A stretch of DNA of 64,000 bases, from positions 496,001 through 560,000 of the forward strand of contig JADKJZ010000001.1 of assembly GCA_016720805.1 (NCBI GenBank). Direction: 5' to 3'. This document shows positions 43,942 through 53,100 of the stretch, piece by piece. The notes beneath the pieces are model-generated. The model did not search any database and was not told the DNA's origin. It worked only from the letters and a program-made list of their open reading frames with translations. This DNA is from Gemmatimonadota bacterium (GTDB taxonomy: Bacteria > Gemmatimonadota > Gemmatimonadetes > Gemmatimonadales > GWC2-71-9). Made by a program: the position numbers and the translations under genes. Numbering within the stretch: the stretch's first letter is position 1; the number at the start of each line of letters is the position of its first letter.

Positions 43942-45170
43942 GCGCGGACGCCGCCGAGGTCGAGGTGCGCGCCATCGCGGCCGGGGGTGACGGTGTGGCC
44001 ACCCTCGAGGATGGCCGCACCGTGTTCATTCCGCGGACCGCGCCCGGTGACCGGGTGCGTCTGCGCACGCTTCGGTTGCACAAGCGGTTCGCCCGCGCCG
44101 AAATCGGCGAGATCCTCGCACACGGGGCCGGGCGGGTCACGCCACCGTGTCCGCACTATGTTCGCGATCGCTGTGGCAGCTGCCAGCTGATGCATCTGAG
44201 CCCTGAGGCGCAGCGGGAGGCGAAGGGACGCATCGCCGGCGACGCCCTCCGACGGATCGGCCACCTCGAGATCGCCGACCCCGTCGTCATCGCCTCGCCG
44301 ACACAGCTCGGATACCGCGCAAAAGTCACATTCGCCGTATCCGGTGGGCGAATGGGATATCACCCACTCGGTCAGCCCGATCGGGTGCTTGACATCCGCG
44401 ACTGCCTGCTCGCCGAGCCGGCGGTGCGCCGCCTGCACCAGGCCGTGCGGACCGCGGCCTCCCTGCTGCCGGTCGATGTCACCCGCATCGTCTTCCGCCG
44501 GGATCGCCATGACGGATTGCATGTCGTGGTCCGGACCGATGGCAAGGACGCCTGGGTCAAAGGAAAGGCGCTGCACGGTCAGCTGCAGCGTGCGGGTCTC
44601 ACCGCCACGATCTGGTGGCACCCGGAGGGTGGCGCACCTCGCGCCGTCGCGGGCGGAGTCCAACCGTGGCCGGCAACGATCTTCGAGCAGGTGCATCCGG
44701 CAATGGGGCGCATGGTGCGCGAGGCGGCACTGCACGCGCTCGGCAACGTCGCCGGCCAGCATGCCTGGGATCTCTACGCGGGCGTCGGCGACACCACCGT
44801 GGCGCTCACGGCGCGTGGGGCCACCGTGGAGAGTGTCGAGCTGGATCGGCGGGCCGTGGAGCAGGCGGAACGCGTGGGTCCAGCGGGGCCGATCCGCCGC
44901 GCCGGACTGGTCGAGGAGCGCATCGGCGAGATGCGGCCGCCGGCCGTGGTGATCACCAATCCGCCGCGTGGCGGGATGGAGCCGGTGGTGACCGACGCCC
45001 TCGCGCGCACCGCGGCACGGCGCATCGTCTACATCTCCTGCGACGCGGCGACGCTCGCCCGTGACATCGCCCGCATGGAAGCGGCGTACGCGGTCTCGTC
45101 GGTGCAGGCATTCGATCAATTCCCCCAGACCGCCCACCTCGAGTGCGTGGCCCTGCTGGAGCGGCGATGA
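43938..45170 (+). CDS. RNA (uracil-5-)-methyltransferase, RumA/TrmA family
   Basis: A 410-residue SAM-dependent m5U methyltransferase, probably acting on 23S rRNA or tRNA. The N-terminal TRAM domain is followed by an iron-sulfur pattern at Cys71, Cys79 and Cys82 with a fourth Cys near 156 (RDCLL). The Rossmann part has DLYAGVGDTTVAL. The catalytic cysteine is in YISCDAATLARD, and NPPRGGM is the SAM-side motif. It sits between the biotin carboxylase and biotin carrier genes and overlaps both by 4 bases, an unusual position. Confidence 0.9.
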   Translation: MSADAAEVEVRAIAAGGDGVATLEDGRTVFIPRTAPGDRVRLRTLRLHKRFARAEIGEILAHGAGRVTPPCPHYVRDRCGSCQLMHLSPEAQREAKGRIAGDALRRIGHLEIADPVVIASPTQLGYRAKVTFAVSGGRMGYHPLGQPDRVLDIRDCLLAEPAVRRLHQAVRTAASLLPVDVTRIVFRRDRHDGLHVVVRTDGKDAWVKGKALHGQLQRAGLTATIWWHPEGGAPRAVAGGVQPWPATIFEQVHPAMGRMVREAALHALGNVAGQHAWDLYAGVGDTTVALTARGATVESVELDRRAVEQAERVGPAGPIRRAGLVEERIGEMRPPAVVITNPPRGGMEPVVTDALARTAARRIVYISCDAATLARDIARMEAAYAVSSVQAFDQFPQTAHLECVALLERR

Positions 45171-45673
45171 GATACTTCGTGACCATCGGGGGCCGGGAGG
45201 TTGACGTCACGGTCGATGGCGATCAGGTCGTGGTCGACGGCGTTCGGCACACGGCGCACCTCGAGGCGGTTCCCGGGACGCCGGAACAGCGCGTGACCAT
45301 TGACGGCGTGGCAACGACGCTCGCCATCGACGGCTTCGCCGACGCCTCGTGGCGTGTCGTGGATCACGGGGCGGTGCGCGATGTCGGGATCGAGGACGAA
45401 CGCGCCCGGCACATTCGGTCGCTCGTTGCGAGCACGAGCACCGTGGCGACCGGAGGCGTCCTGAAGGCCCCGATGCCCGGCCTGGTCGTGCGGGTGGATG
45501 TGGCCGTCGGCGCGGTCGTGGCCGTGGGCGATGCGCTCGTCGTGTTGGAAGCGATGAAGATGGAAAACGAACTCAAGGCGACCATCGGCGGCGTCGTCGC
45601 CAGCATCCGCGTGGTGGTGGGCGCTGCGGTCGAGAAGGGCGCCGTGCTGCTGGACATCGCGCCGCCAGCCTGA
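45167..45673 (+). CDS. Biotin carboxyl carrier subunit
   Basis: A 168-residue biotin carrier. A ~85-residue N-terminal beta domain precedes the biotinyl domain. The biotin site is EAMKMEN, with Lys131 biotinylated. APMPGLVVRV marks the first strand. In this family the carrier moves carboxybiotin between the carboxylase and carboxyltransferase encoded upstream. The N-terminal part resembles the beta-barrel linker of propionyl-CoA carboxylase alpha subunits that were split into two genes. Confidence 0.92.
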   Translation: MRYFVTIGGREVDVTVDGDQVVVDGVRHTAHLEAVPGTPEQRVTIDGVATTLAIDGFADASWRVVDHGAVRDVGIEDERARHIRSLVASTSTVATGGVLKAPMPGLVVRVDVAVGAVVAVGDALVVLEAMKMENELKATIGGVVASIRVVVGAAVEKGAVLLDIAPPA

Positions 45674-45746
45674 CGCCGTGTCCCCGCCAGAGGGGCCCCC
45701 GGATACATTGCCTCATCCTCTCCAATCCTCCGCGCCGGAGCGACCG

Positions 45747-46214
45747 ATGCCCATCAGCTTTACCCTCAATGGCAAGCGCACCACTGTGGACGCCGCCGGC
45801 CGCATGCCGCTGCTCTGGGTGCTGCGCGACGTGCTCGACCTCAAGGGCACCAAGTACGGCTGCGGCGAAGGGCTCTGCGGCGCCTGCACCGTCCACCTCG
45901 ATGGCAAGGCGGTGCGCTCCTGCCAGATCCCGCTGGATGGCGCGGCCGGGAAGCAGGTGACCACCATCGAGGGGCTGTCGGTCGATGGCAGCCATCCGGT
46001 CCAGCGCGCGTGGGAGGCCGCCGACGTCCCGCAGTGCGGCTACTGCCAGGCCGGCCAACTGATGTCCGCGGCGGCGCTGCTGGCCACCACGCCACGTCCC
46101 ACCGACGACGAGATCGACGAGGCGATGGAAGGAAATCTCTGCCGCTGCGCCACCTACATCCGCATTCGTGCCGCCATCCATCAGGCCGCTGGCATGCCGA
46201 AGGGGGCACGATGA
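45747..46214 (+). CDS. Molybdenum hydroxylase 2Fe-2S subunit (IorA/CoxS-like)
   Basis: A 155-residue electron-transfer subunit. The plant-type 2Fe-2S cluster is bound by Cys39, Cys44, Cys47 and Cys59 (GCGEGLCGACTVHL). The second cluster is bound by the C-terminal QCGYCQAG and NLCRC blocks. It resembles the alpha subunit of isoquinoline 1-oxidoreductase, which needs no FAD subunit. The ATG 45747 follows GGAGCGACC. The stop overlaps the large-subunit ATG. The 73-base gap from the carboxylase operon could hold a new promoter. Confidence 0.92.
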   Translation: MPISFTLNGKRTTVDAAGRMPLLWVLRDVLDLKGTKYGCGEGLCGACTVHLDGKAVRSCQIPLDGAAGKQVTTIEGLSVDGSHPVQRAWEAADVPQCGYCQAGQLMSAAALLATTPRPTDDEIDEAMEGNLCRCATYIRIRAAIHQAAGMPKGAR

Positions 46215-48400
46215 CCGCCGCCCTGGATCGCCGCGACTTCCTCAAGGTGACCGCGCTGGCGGGCGGTGGCCTGGCCATCGGTTCGTGGTGGCAACCGCTC
46301 GACGCTGCCGGTGCACCGATCGCCGAGGCGTTCGAGCCCAATGCCTTCATCCGGATCACTGCCGATTCCGCGATCACCATCGTCTCGAAGAACCCGGAGA
46401 TCGGGCAGGGGATCAAGACCTCGCTCCCGATGCTGGTCGCCGAGGAACTCGATGTGGCGTGGTCGACGGTGACCGTCGAGCAGGCGATGAGTGATGCGGC
46501 GCGTTACGGCTCGCAGGTCGCCGGGGGCAGCACGGCCACCCCGGCCCATTATGACTCAATGCGGCAAGCGGGCGCCGTGGCGCGGCAGATGCTGGTGGCG
46601 GCGGCCGCCGCCACCTGGGGTGTCCCCGACGCGGAATGCACCACGAGTGGGGGGATGGTGCGGCACATCGGAAGCAAGCGGGCGATGCGCTACGGCGCGC
46701 TCGCGGCCAAGGCCGCCACCATGCCCGTCCCCGATCCGAAGACCGTGCGCCTCAAGGACCCGAAGGACTACACCGTCATCGGCACCGCCGTGCCCGGCGT
46801 CGACAACCCCGCGATCGTCCGTGGCAAGCCGCTGTTCGGCATCGACGTCACCGTGCCGGGAATGTTGCACGCGGTCTTCCAGAAGTGTCCCGTCTTCGGC
46901 GGCACCGTCGTCAGTGCGAACCTCGACGCCGTGCGCGCCCTCCCCGGCGTCAAGCAGGCCTTCGTGGTGACGGGCGGGACGAATCTCGCCGGCCTCCTCT
47001 CCGGCGTGGCCATTCTTGCCGACAGCTGGTGGGCGGCCAACGAGGCACGCAAGCAGCTGAAGGTCACCTGGGCCGAAGGGGCGACGGCCTCCCAGGGGAG
47101 CACCGGCTTTGCGACGCAGGCCGCGACGCTTGCCGCCGGCACCGCGCAACGAACGCTGCGGCAGGATGGGGACGCCACGGCCGCGCTGGGGAACGCCGTC
47201 CAGACGGTCGAGGCCGCGTACAGCTATCCCTTCCTCGCGCACGCCACGCTCGAGCCGATGAACTGCACCGCGCGTTATGCCGATGGCAAGCTGGAGATCT
47301 GGGCGCCATCACAGAATCCGCAATCCGGCCGCCAGCTGGTCGCGCAGACCCTGGGTGTCCCGGCGGCCGATATCACGATTCACATGACGCGCTGCGGCGG
47401 TGGCTTCGGCCGACGGCTGAACAACGACTACATGGTCGAGGCCGCCGCAATCGCCAAGCAGGCCGGGGTGCCGGTGAAGCTGCTCTGGTCACGCGAGGAC
47501 GACATCCAGCACGATTTCTATCGCCCCGCCGGCTTCCATTTCCTGAAGGGCGGCGTGGACGCCGCCGGAAAGCTCGTGGCCTGGCAGAACCACTTCGTCT
47601 CCTTCGGTGAAGGGCAGGGGTTCGCCGCGAGCGCGAACATTGGCGCCACGGAATTTCCGGCGCTCTTCGTTCCGAACTTCCTCCTGCAATCGTCCGTGAT
47701 GCCGTTAGGGGTGCCGACCGGCTTCCTGCGCGCGCCAGGAAGCAATGCACTCGCGTTCGTGGCGCAGTCCTTCCTCGATGAGCTTGCGCACGCGGCGAAG
47801 CGAGACCCGCTGCAATTCCGGCTCGACCTGCTGGGTCCGGCGCGCGCCGTGCAAGAGAACGGGCGCACCATTTACGACGCCGGCCGGATGCGTGGGGTGC
47901 TTGAGGCGGTGCGCCAGCGATCGGGCTGGGGCACGCGCGCCATGCCGGCCGGTCACGGGCTCGGTGTCGCGTTCCACTTCTCGCACCGCGGCTACTTCGC
48001 CGAGGTGGTCGAAGCGAGCGTGAACAGCGACGGTGGCGTGCGGGTGCACGGCGTCTGGGTGGCGGGGGACATCGGTCGGCAGATCATCAACCCGAGCAAC
48101 GCGGTGAATCAGGTGCAGGGCTCGGTGATCGATGGGCTCTCGGAGGCCTTCGGCCAGGAAATCACCGTCGTCGCCGGGCGCGTGGAGCAGAGCAACTTCG
48201 ACGATTTCCCGGTGATGCGAATCCCCCAGGCCCCGAAGGTGATCGACGTCCACTTCGTCACCTCCGACGTCGGACCGACCGGGCTCGGGGAGCCGGCATT
48301 GCCTCCGGTGGTCCCGGCCCTCTGCAACGCGATCTTCGCCGTGACGGGGAAGCGGATTCGTTCCCTGCCGCTCTCGCGTCATGGCCTGCACTCGGCCTGA
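46211..48400 (+). CDS. Molybdopterin-binding subunit of an aldehyde/xanthine-oxidase-family hydroxylase (IorB-like)
   Basis: A 729-residue catalytic subunit. The N-terminus has a twin-arginine signal (DRRDFLKVTALAGGGLAIG), so the enzyme is exported folded to the periplasm with its iron-sulfur partner. The molybdopterin domain shows EIGQGIKTSLPMLVAEEL, GGGFGRRLNNDY and PVKLLWSREDD; GLGEPALPPVVPA is near the C-terminus with the catalytic Glu. The IorB type is split into two halves and lacks an FAD domain. Substrate is unknown (an N-heterocycle, or an aldehyde). Confidence 0.92.
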   Translation: MTAALDRRDFLKVTALAGGGLAIGSWWQPLDAAGAPIAEAFEPNAFIRITADSAITIVSKNPEIGQGIKTSLPMLVAEELDVAWSTVTVEQAMSDAARYGSQVAGGSTATPAHYDSMRQAGAVARQMLVAAAAATWGVPDAECTTSGGMVRHIGSKRAMRYGALAAKAATMPVPDPKTVRLKDPKDYTVIGTAVPGVDNPAIVRGKPLFGIDVTVPGMLHAVFQKCPVFGGTVVSANLDAVRALPGVKQAFVVTGGTNLAGLLSGVAILADSWWAANEARKQLKVTWAEGATASQGSTGFATQAATLAAGTAQRTLRQDGDATAALGNAVQTVEAAYSYPFLAHATLEPMNCTARYADGKLEIWAPSQNPQSGRQLVAQTLGVPAADITIHMTRCGGGFGRRLNNDYMVEAAAIAKQAGVPVKLLWSREDDIQHDFYRPAGFHFLKGGVDAAGKLVAWQNHFVSFGEGQGFAASANIGATEFPALFVPNFLLQSSVMPLGVPTGFLRAPGSNALAFVAQSFLDELAHAAKRDPLQFRLDLLGPARAVQENGRTIYDAGRMRGVLEAVRQRSGWGTRAMPAGHGLGVAFHFSHRGYFAEVVEASVNSDGGVRVHGVWVAGDIGRQIINPSNAVNQVQGSVIDGLSEAFGQEITVVAGRVEQSNFDDFPVMRIPQAPKVIDVHFVTSDVGPTGLGEPALPPVVPALCNAIFAVTGKRIRSLPLSRHGLHSA

Positions 48401-48415
48401 GGCGAGTGTGCTGCG

Positions 48416-49423
48416 ATGAAGCACTGGGCCGAATCGCGTCGCGTCTACGCGGCGATCGCCGAGCTGCAGCGGCAGGGAATCGCCGCCGCGCTCGCGACCG
48501 TCGTGCGCGTGCACGGCTCCGCCTATCGCCATGAGGGAGCCAAGCTGCTCGTCGGGGCCGACGGGACGATCGTCGGCAACGTGAGCGGCGGGTGCCTCGA
48601 GCAGGATGTCCGTGAAGTCGCCCGGCGCGTGCTCGCGACCGGGGTGGCGGAGCGTCGGCAGTACTGCTCCGGCCAGGACGAGGTCGCCGCGTGGGATCTT
48701 GGCGTCGGTTGCGAAGGGACCGTCGAGTTGCTCGTCGCCCCCGTCCATGACGCGTACGCCGCGGAGCGGATGGCGATTGCGCGTGAGGTGGCATTCGTGG
48801 TCGACGTGCCGATGGACGACGCCTCGGGCGCCCGTCGAATCCGGGAGGGAGTCGCGACGCCTGGCCTGGTGACGGACGGCGAGGGTCACGAGTGGTTTGT
48901 CGATGCCTTCACGCCGCCACCGCGGTTGCTCATCTGCGGCGCCGGCGATGATGCGATGCCGTTGGCGCGCCTCGCCGTGGAGACCGGATTCCGGGTCGTG
49001 GTGACGGACCGCCGCCCCGGGCTGCTGGCCCCGGAACGATTCGTCGACGACGTCGTGCTTCGATTGGCCCAGCCCCGAGAGGCCGCGGCAGCGTGCGCGG
49101 CGGGAGCGGACACCTTCGCGGTGGTCATGACGCACCACTATGCCGATGACAGTGCCTTCCTCGCCGCGCTGCGCGACACCGCCGTCCCCTACATTGGCAT
49201 GCTCGGTCCCCGGCAGCGGACCGAACGGATGCTGGCATCGACGGATGGCATCGTGCCCAGTGACGATCGGCGAATCCATGCGCCGGCCGGCCTCGACATC
49301 GGCACCGACGGCGCGGAGCAGGTGGCGCTCTCGATTCTCGCCGAGGTGATGGCGGTGCAGGCCGGTCGGCCGGCGAAGCCGCTGCGCGAACGGCGCGTGC
49401 CGATTCATGCGGTCGATGGCTGA
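48416..49423 (+). CDS. XdhC-family molybdenum cofactor maturation protein
   Basis: A 335-residue XdhC/CoxI-type protein. XdhC proteins bind and sulfurate the molybdenum cofactor before insertion into xanthine-oxidase-family enzymes. The N-terminal domain has ATVVRVHGSAYRHEGAKLLV and VSGGCLEQDV. The C-terminal Rossmann domain has LLICGAGDDAMPLARLA and YIGMLGPRQR. It lies 15 bases behind the hydroxylase gene and probably serves it. Confidence 0.9.
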   Translation: MKHWAESRRVYAAIAELQRQGIAAALATVVRVHGSAYRHEGAKLLVGADGTIVGNVSGGCLEQDVREVARRVLATGVAERRQYCSGQDEVAAWDLGVGCEGTVELLVAPVHDAYAAERMAIAREVAFVVDVPMDDASGARRIREGVATPGLVTDGEGHEWFVDAFTPPPRLLICGAGDDAMPLARLAVETGFRVVVTDRRPGLLAPERFVDDVVLRLAQPREAAAACAAGADTFAVVMTHHYADDSAFLAALRDTAVPYIGMLGPRQRTERMLASTDGIVPSDDRRIHAPAGLDIGTDGAEQVALSILAEVMAVQAGRPAKPLRERRVPIHAVDG

Positions 49424-50294
49424 CGGTCGTATCGCGATCATCGTCCTCGCAGCGGGGGCGTCGACGCGGATGGGGCAGCCGAAGCTGCTGTTGCCGCTTG
49501 CGGGGGAACCGTTGCTCCGGCGCGCGGCCATGCGCGCAGCGGCCTGCGGGGCAGCCTCCGTGGTGGTCGTCGTGCCACCGGCCGCGATCGCTTGGCATGA
49601 GGCACTCAGCGGCTTGGCGGTGACCTGCATCGAGTCGCCATCGATCGGGGGCCCGGTGAGTGAGTCCCTCCACGCGGCGATCGACGCCGTCGCCCCGTCG
49701 GTGGACGGCGTGCTTGTCGTGCTGGCCGACATGGTCGGCGTGACGACCCCGATGATGTCCGCCGTGATCGCGGCCGCGGGTGCGGCGCCGTGCCGGATGG
49801 TGGGCTCGCGCTACGGCGAGGTGGTCGCGCCACCACTGCTGTTCCCGCAGCGGTTCCTGCCCGAGTTGCGCGCCATGCATGGCGACGGGGTCGGCCGCGC
49901 GCTCTTCGCCGCACATGGCGATGAAGCGGTGACCATCGACTGGCCGGCCACGGCGCTCTACGACATCGACACCCCGGACGACTACCGCGCCGCGGCAGGC
50001 GTCACGCACCGGAATGACGACGCGCCCGGACGAATGATCGTCCGGGCGCGTTATCCGTCGGTGCTGGTGCGGGGCAGTTACTCGCCGCCGCCACCGCCAC
50101 GCCCACCACGTCCGCCGCGACCCTGGCCACCCGGGTCGCCGCCACCGGCGCCGCGGGCTGGCTGTCCGATCGGGCGCTGCTCGCCGTACCACTTCTTCAG
50201 TGCCTCGTACTGCTCCTTGTTCAGCTCCGGCTTGACCTGCTTCTCGAAGAAGGCGACGTCGAGCTTGCGGACGGCCTTGAGCTGCTTGTCATAA
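49416..50294 (+). CDS. MocA-like nucleotidyltransferase, 3' end uncertain
   Basis: A MobA/MocA-type NTP transferase. LAAGASTRMGQPKLLLPL is the nucleotide-binding signature and VLADMVGVT the metal-binding Asp region. The family attaches CMP or GMP to molybdopterin, which fits the hydroxylase operon. The family normally ends about where DTPDDYRAAAG stands (residue ~192), close to base 50000. The frame runs on for ~95 proline-rich residues through a terminator hairpin and into the antisense strand of the next gene. A stop in another frame (TGA at 50015) suggests a lost base. ATG 49416 overlaps the XdhC stop by 8 bases. Confidence 0.85.
   Translation: MADGRIAIIVLAAGASTRMGQPKLLLPLAGEPLLRRAAMRAAACGAASVVVVVPPAAIAWHEALSGLAVTCIESPSIGGPVSESLHAAIDAVAPSVDGVLVVLADMVGVTTPMMSAVIAAAGAAPCRMVGSRYGEVVAPPLLFPQRFLPELRAMHGDGVGRALFAAHGDEAVTIDWPATALYDIDTPDDYRAAAGVTHRNDDAPGRMIVRARYPSVLVRGSYSPPPPPRPPRPPRPWPPGSPPPAPRAGCPIGRCSPYHFFSASYCSLFSSGLTCFSKKATSSLRTALSCLS
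50021..50050. terminator. Bidirectional terminator hairpin
   Basis: A perfect 13-bp stem (CGCGCCCGGACGA with TCGTCCGGGCGCG) around a 4-base loop ATGA, followed by TTATCC. It lies 28 bases before the end of the convergent Spy-like gene and should end the molybdoenzyme operon. That argues that the MocA-like frame should stop before it. Confidence 0.8.
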
Positions 50295-50704
50295 GCCTTC
50301 GAGAGCTCGGGCTTGCTCATCGCGGTGAAGGAGAACCCACCAGGCGTGGTGAGGTTCAGCTCAGTGGCGGCCTTCTTGACCGAGTCGCGCAGGACGGCCG
50401 TGGCCGCGAGGTGCGCCGTGCGCAGCTGCTCGAGCTTGGCGTGCTTGACCGAATCGAGCGTCAACAGCACCGTGAAGGAATCAAAGGCGAACGGGCCGTC
50501 GAGGTCGTAGTGGAGCGGCCGCGGCGCCTGATTGCCCATGCCGCCACCACCCATGCCGGTCATGTCGACCATACCGGTGGCCCCACCGCCACCACCCATG
50601 CCGCGCCCGCCACCACCACCGCCCTGCGCGGCCAGGCTGGCCACAGGAGCCGTCGCGAGGGCGAAGGTCAAGAAGATGCGGGTCCAGCTGCGAAGATCCT
50701 TCAC
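50078..50704 (-). CDS. Exported Spy/CpxP-like protein with glycine-rich ends
   Basis: A 208-residue protein from a GTG start with GGGGG just upstream. The signal peptide is RIFLTFALATAPVASLAAQ. A Gly/Met-rich stretch (about 35-65) follows. Then a helical middle has LDSVKHAKLEQLRTAHLAATAVL and LNKEQYEALKKW, resembling the LTxxQ repeats of Spy/CpxP periplasmic chaperones. The tail is Gly/Arg-rich. It may be a metal-sensing or chaperone protein of the envelope. The start was chosen because it precedes a proper signal peptide. Confidence 0.65.
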   Translation of the reverse strand: MKDLRSWTRIFLTFALATAPVASLAAQGGGGGGRGMGGGGGATGMVDMTGMGGGGMGNQAPRPLHYDLDGPFAFDSFTVLLTLDSVKHAKLEQLRTAHLAATAVLRDSVKKAATELNLTTPGGFSFTAMSKPELSKAYDKQLKAVRKLDVAFFEKQVKPELNKEQYEALKKWYGEQRPIGQPARGAGGGDPGGQGRGGRGGRGGGGGE

Positions 50705-50888
50705 GGGATTCCCCCTGTTGCGTCGTCGGTATGCGGTGATGGCCGGCCGCGAGCCGACCCACCATGGTTCCGGGGGTGATACGATGGAGCCCTTCCATTG
50801 GTTGCGTCTCCGGTCCGGCCGGGGCGCCGGTGTACCTTTCTGGGCGTTCCACGCCCGCTCTGCCGATCCATCCTTCTGGAGTTCGCCG

Positions 50889-52925
50889 ATGCGCCGTCTA
50901 CTCCTCGCCGCTGCGCTTGCCGCGCCGCTCTCGCTGGCCGCCCAAGCCAACGTTCCACTCCCGGAACGAGCCGTCCGTCGTGACATTCCGCTGACCAACT
51001 CGATCCGTCGTGCGTTCGCGACGGGTACCCGGGATTCGACGGGGCGTCCGGGGCGGAATTACTGGCAATTGCGGACCGACTACACGATTCAGGTGCGACT
51101 CGATCCGGCCACCGGGCGACTCTTTGGCCGTGAGACGGTTCTGATCCACAATCGCTCCGATTCGGCACTTTCGCAGATCGCCCTCCGCCTCGATCCCAAC
51201 ATCTTCCGCCCGACGGTCCAGCGCGGGGCGTCGGTGCCGGCCGAGACGACCGACGGGATGATCCTCACGAAGGTCGTGGTGAACGGGACGGCCGCGGATC
51301 TGTCGGCTCAGGCGCCGGCCGGCGGTCGCGGCGGCGGTGGCGCGCCCCCCCCCGCCGGTGGCGCGGTGCGCGTCTCCGGGCTCACCCTGACGAACGCGCG
51401 CGTCTCGCTCCCGACGCCGGTCCCGGCAAAGGGCAGCGTCACACTCGAGATCGAGTGGAACCACAAGCTCCCCGGTGGCCCCGGTGGGCAGGGCCACCGG
51501 ATGACCCAGCGCTGGGCCGACACGCTCTTCCAGCCGACCCAGTGGTATCCGCGCGTGGGCAAGTACGACGACCTGCGCGGTTGGGACACCGAGCCGTACC
51601 TCGGCCCGTCCGAGTTCTACAACAACTTCGGTCGCTTCGATGTCTCGATCGACGTCCCCGGCGGCTGGATCGTGAGCGGGACCGGCGTGCTGCAGAACCC
51701 GGAGCAGGTGCTGACCTCGACGGCGCGCGCGCGTCTCGCCAAGGTGCTCGACAGCGACTCGATTACCACGATCGTCGGGCCGGACGAAGTGGGCCCGGGT
51801 CGGTCCACGGCAACCGGTGATCGGCTGACCTGGCGCTTCGTCGCCGACACGGTGAATGACTTTGCGTGGGCCACGGCAAAGCAGTTCGTGTGGAAGGCCA
51901 CCCGCGCCACGATCCCGAATCGCGGCAAGGTGCCGATCCATATGGTCTATCTCCCGGGCAACGCGAATCTCTTCGCGCGGGCCGGTGAGATTTCCCGCCA
52001 TGCCCTCGAGTTCTACTCGAAGCTCTGGGTGCCGTACGAGTTCCCGCAGTTCACCATGCAGGATGGGCCGAGCGCCGGCATGGAGTACCCGATGGTGATC
52101 AACTCCAATCAGGGTGCCGCTGACCACGAGACCGGCCACCAGTGGTGGCCGATGCTCGTCGGCAACAATGAGACGCAGTATGGCTGGATGGACGAGGGCT
52201 TCAACCAGTACATGAACATCCTCTCGAACGCCGATGCGGCGGGCCGTCCGCCGGTGCTCGACGGCCAGGGGCAGAGCTACGGCCGCACCAGCGGCGACGA
52301 GCGCGAGGCGCCGATGATGTGGAGCGCCAACAACGCCGGCCCGATGTATTCGTTCCAGACCTACGGCAAGACGCCGCTGATGCTTTCCATGCTCGGTGGT
52401 GTCGTCGGCGACTCGGCGGTGCAGCGGGCGATGCGGGAGTATGCCGAGGCGTGGCGCTACAAGCACCCGTCGCCGTGGGACTACATGTTCTTCATGAACC
52501 ACGCCCTCAAGCGCGACCTCGGCTGGTTCTGGTACTACTGGCTCTTCACCACCGAGTCGGTCGACGGGTCGATCGTGGCGGCGACCCCGGCAGGCATCCG
52601 GACCTCGGTCGTGGTGCGACAGGATGGGGCGATGCCCTCGCCGGTCGTCCTCAAGGTGCAGTTCGCGCCGACCGGGCCGGCGATCCGGCCGATGAAGAAC
52701 GCCGTCATGACCGACAGCGCAACCGCGATCGTCACGTATCCGGTGGATGTCTGGTTTGCCGGGGCCCGGACCTTCAAGGCCGACCTGGTTTTCGGGGGGC
52801 GGAAGATCGAGAAAATCACCCTCGATCCTTTCCGCCGGTTCCCCGACAAGAACGCGGCAGACAACGTCTGGCCGCGCGTGGAGGGGGTTACTGGATCCGC
52901 CACGCAGGGGGGACGTCGTCCCTGA
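50889..52925 (+). CDS. M1-family (aminopeptidase-like) metallopeptidase
   Basis: A 678-residue zinc peptidase with signal peptide LLLAAALAAPLSLAAQ, so it acts in the envelope or outside. The zinc motif is HETGHQWW (HExxH at 413-417) with the third ligand Glu436 in WMDEGFNQY, exactly 18 residues later. GPSAGMEYPMV is a degenerate form of the GAMEN exopeptidase motif. An N-terminal beta domain includes a Gly-rich insertion near residue 145. The C-terminal region lacks the usual ERAP domain. Confidence 0.9.
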   Translation: MRRLLLAAALAAPLSLAAQANVPLPERAVRRDIPLTNSIRRAFATGTRDSTGRPGRNYWQLRTDYTIQVRLDPATGRLFGRETVLIHNRSDSALSQIALRLDPNIFRPTVQRGASVPAETTDGMILTKVVVNGTAADLSAQAPAGGRGGGGAPPPAGGAVRVSGLTLTNARVSLPTPVPAKGSVTLEIEWNHKLPGGPGGQGHRMTQRWADTLFQPTQWYPRVGKYDDLRGWDTEPYLGPSEFYNNFGRFDVSIDVPGGWIVSGTGVLQNPEQVLTSTARARLAKVLDSDSITTIVGPDEVGPGRSTATGDRLTWRFVADTVNDFAWATAKQFVWKATRATIPNRGKVPIHMVYLPGNANLFARAGEISRHALEFYSKLWVPYEFPQFTMQDGPSAGMEYPMVINSNQGAADHETGHQWWPMLVGNNETQYGWMDEGFNQYMNILSNADAAGRPPVLDGQGQSYGRTSGDEREAPMMWSANNAGPMYSFQTYGKTPLMLSMLGGVVGDSAVQRAMREYAEAWRYKHPSPWDYMFFMNHALKRDLGWFWYYWLFTTESVDGSIVAATPAGIRTSVVVRQDGAMPSPVVLKVQFAPTGPAIRPMKNAVMTDSATAIVTYPVDVWFAGARTFKADLVFGGRKIEKITLDPFRRFPDKNAADNVWPRVEGVTGSATQGGRRP

Positions 52926-52970
52926 ATGAAACATTTGGCCCGTGATCGACGGGTCCGTGGCAGGGAAGGT

Positions 52971-53001
52971 CGGGGTCGGGGGCCAGTGGCCCCTGACCCC
53001 G
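52971..53001 (+). terminator. Hairpin between the M1 peptidase gene and rplM
   Basis: CGGGGTCGGGGGCC pairs with GGCCCCTGACCCCG around the loop AGT with one mismatch. There is no clear T-run, so it may be a weak or Rho-assisted terminator. Confidence 0.5.
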
Positions 53002-53017
53002 ATCGGCGTCTGACGGC

Positions 53018-53047
53018 TTGACCCAACCCCTTACCAGCCGCTAGCTT
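53018..53047 (+). promoter_or_regulatory. Candidate promoter of rplM-rpsI
   Basis: TTGACC (53018-53023), an 18-base spacer and TAGCTT (53042-53047). It lies 53 bases before the rplM ATG, leaving room for a short leader and the AAGGA ribosome-binding site near 53088. Confidence 0.55.
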
Positions 53048-53100
53048 TGAGGTCTGTCTCCGAAGTGGCCTTTTTGTCCGGTGCCAAGGAAAAGTCAGGA

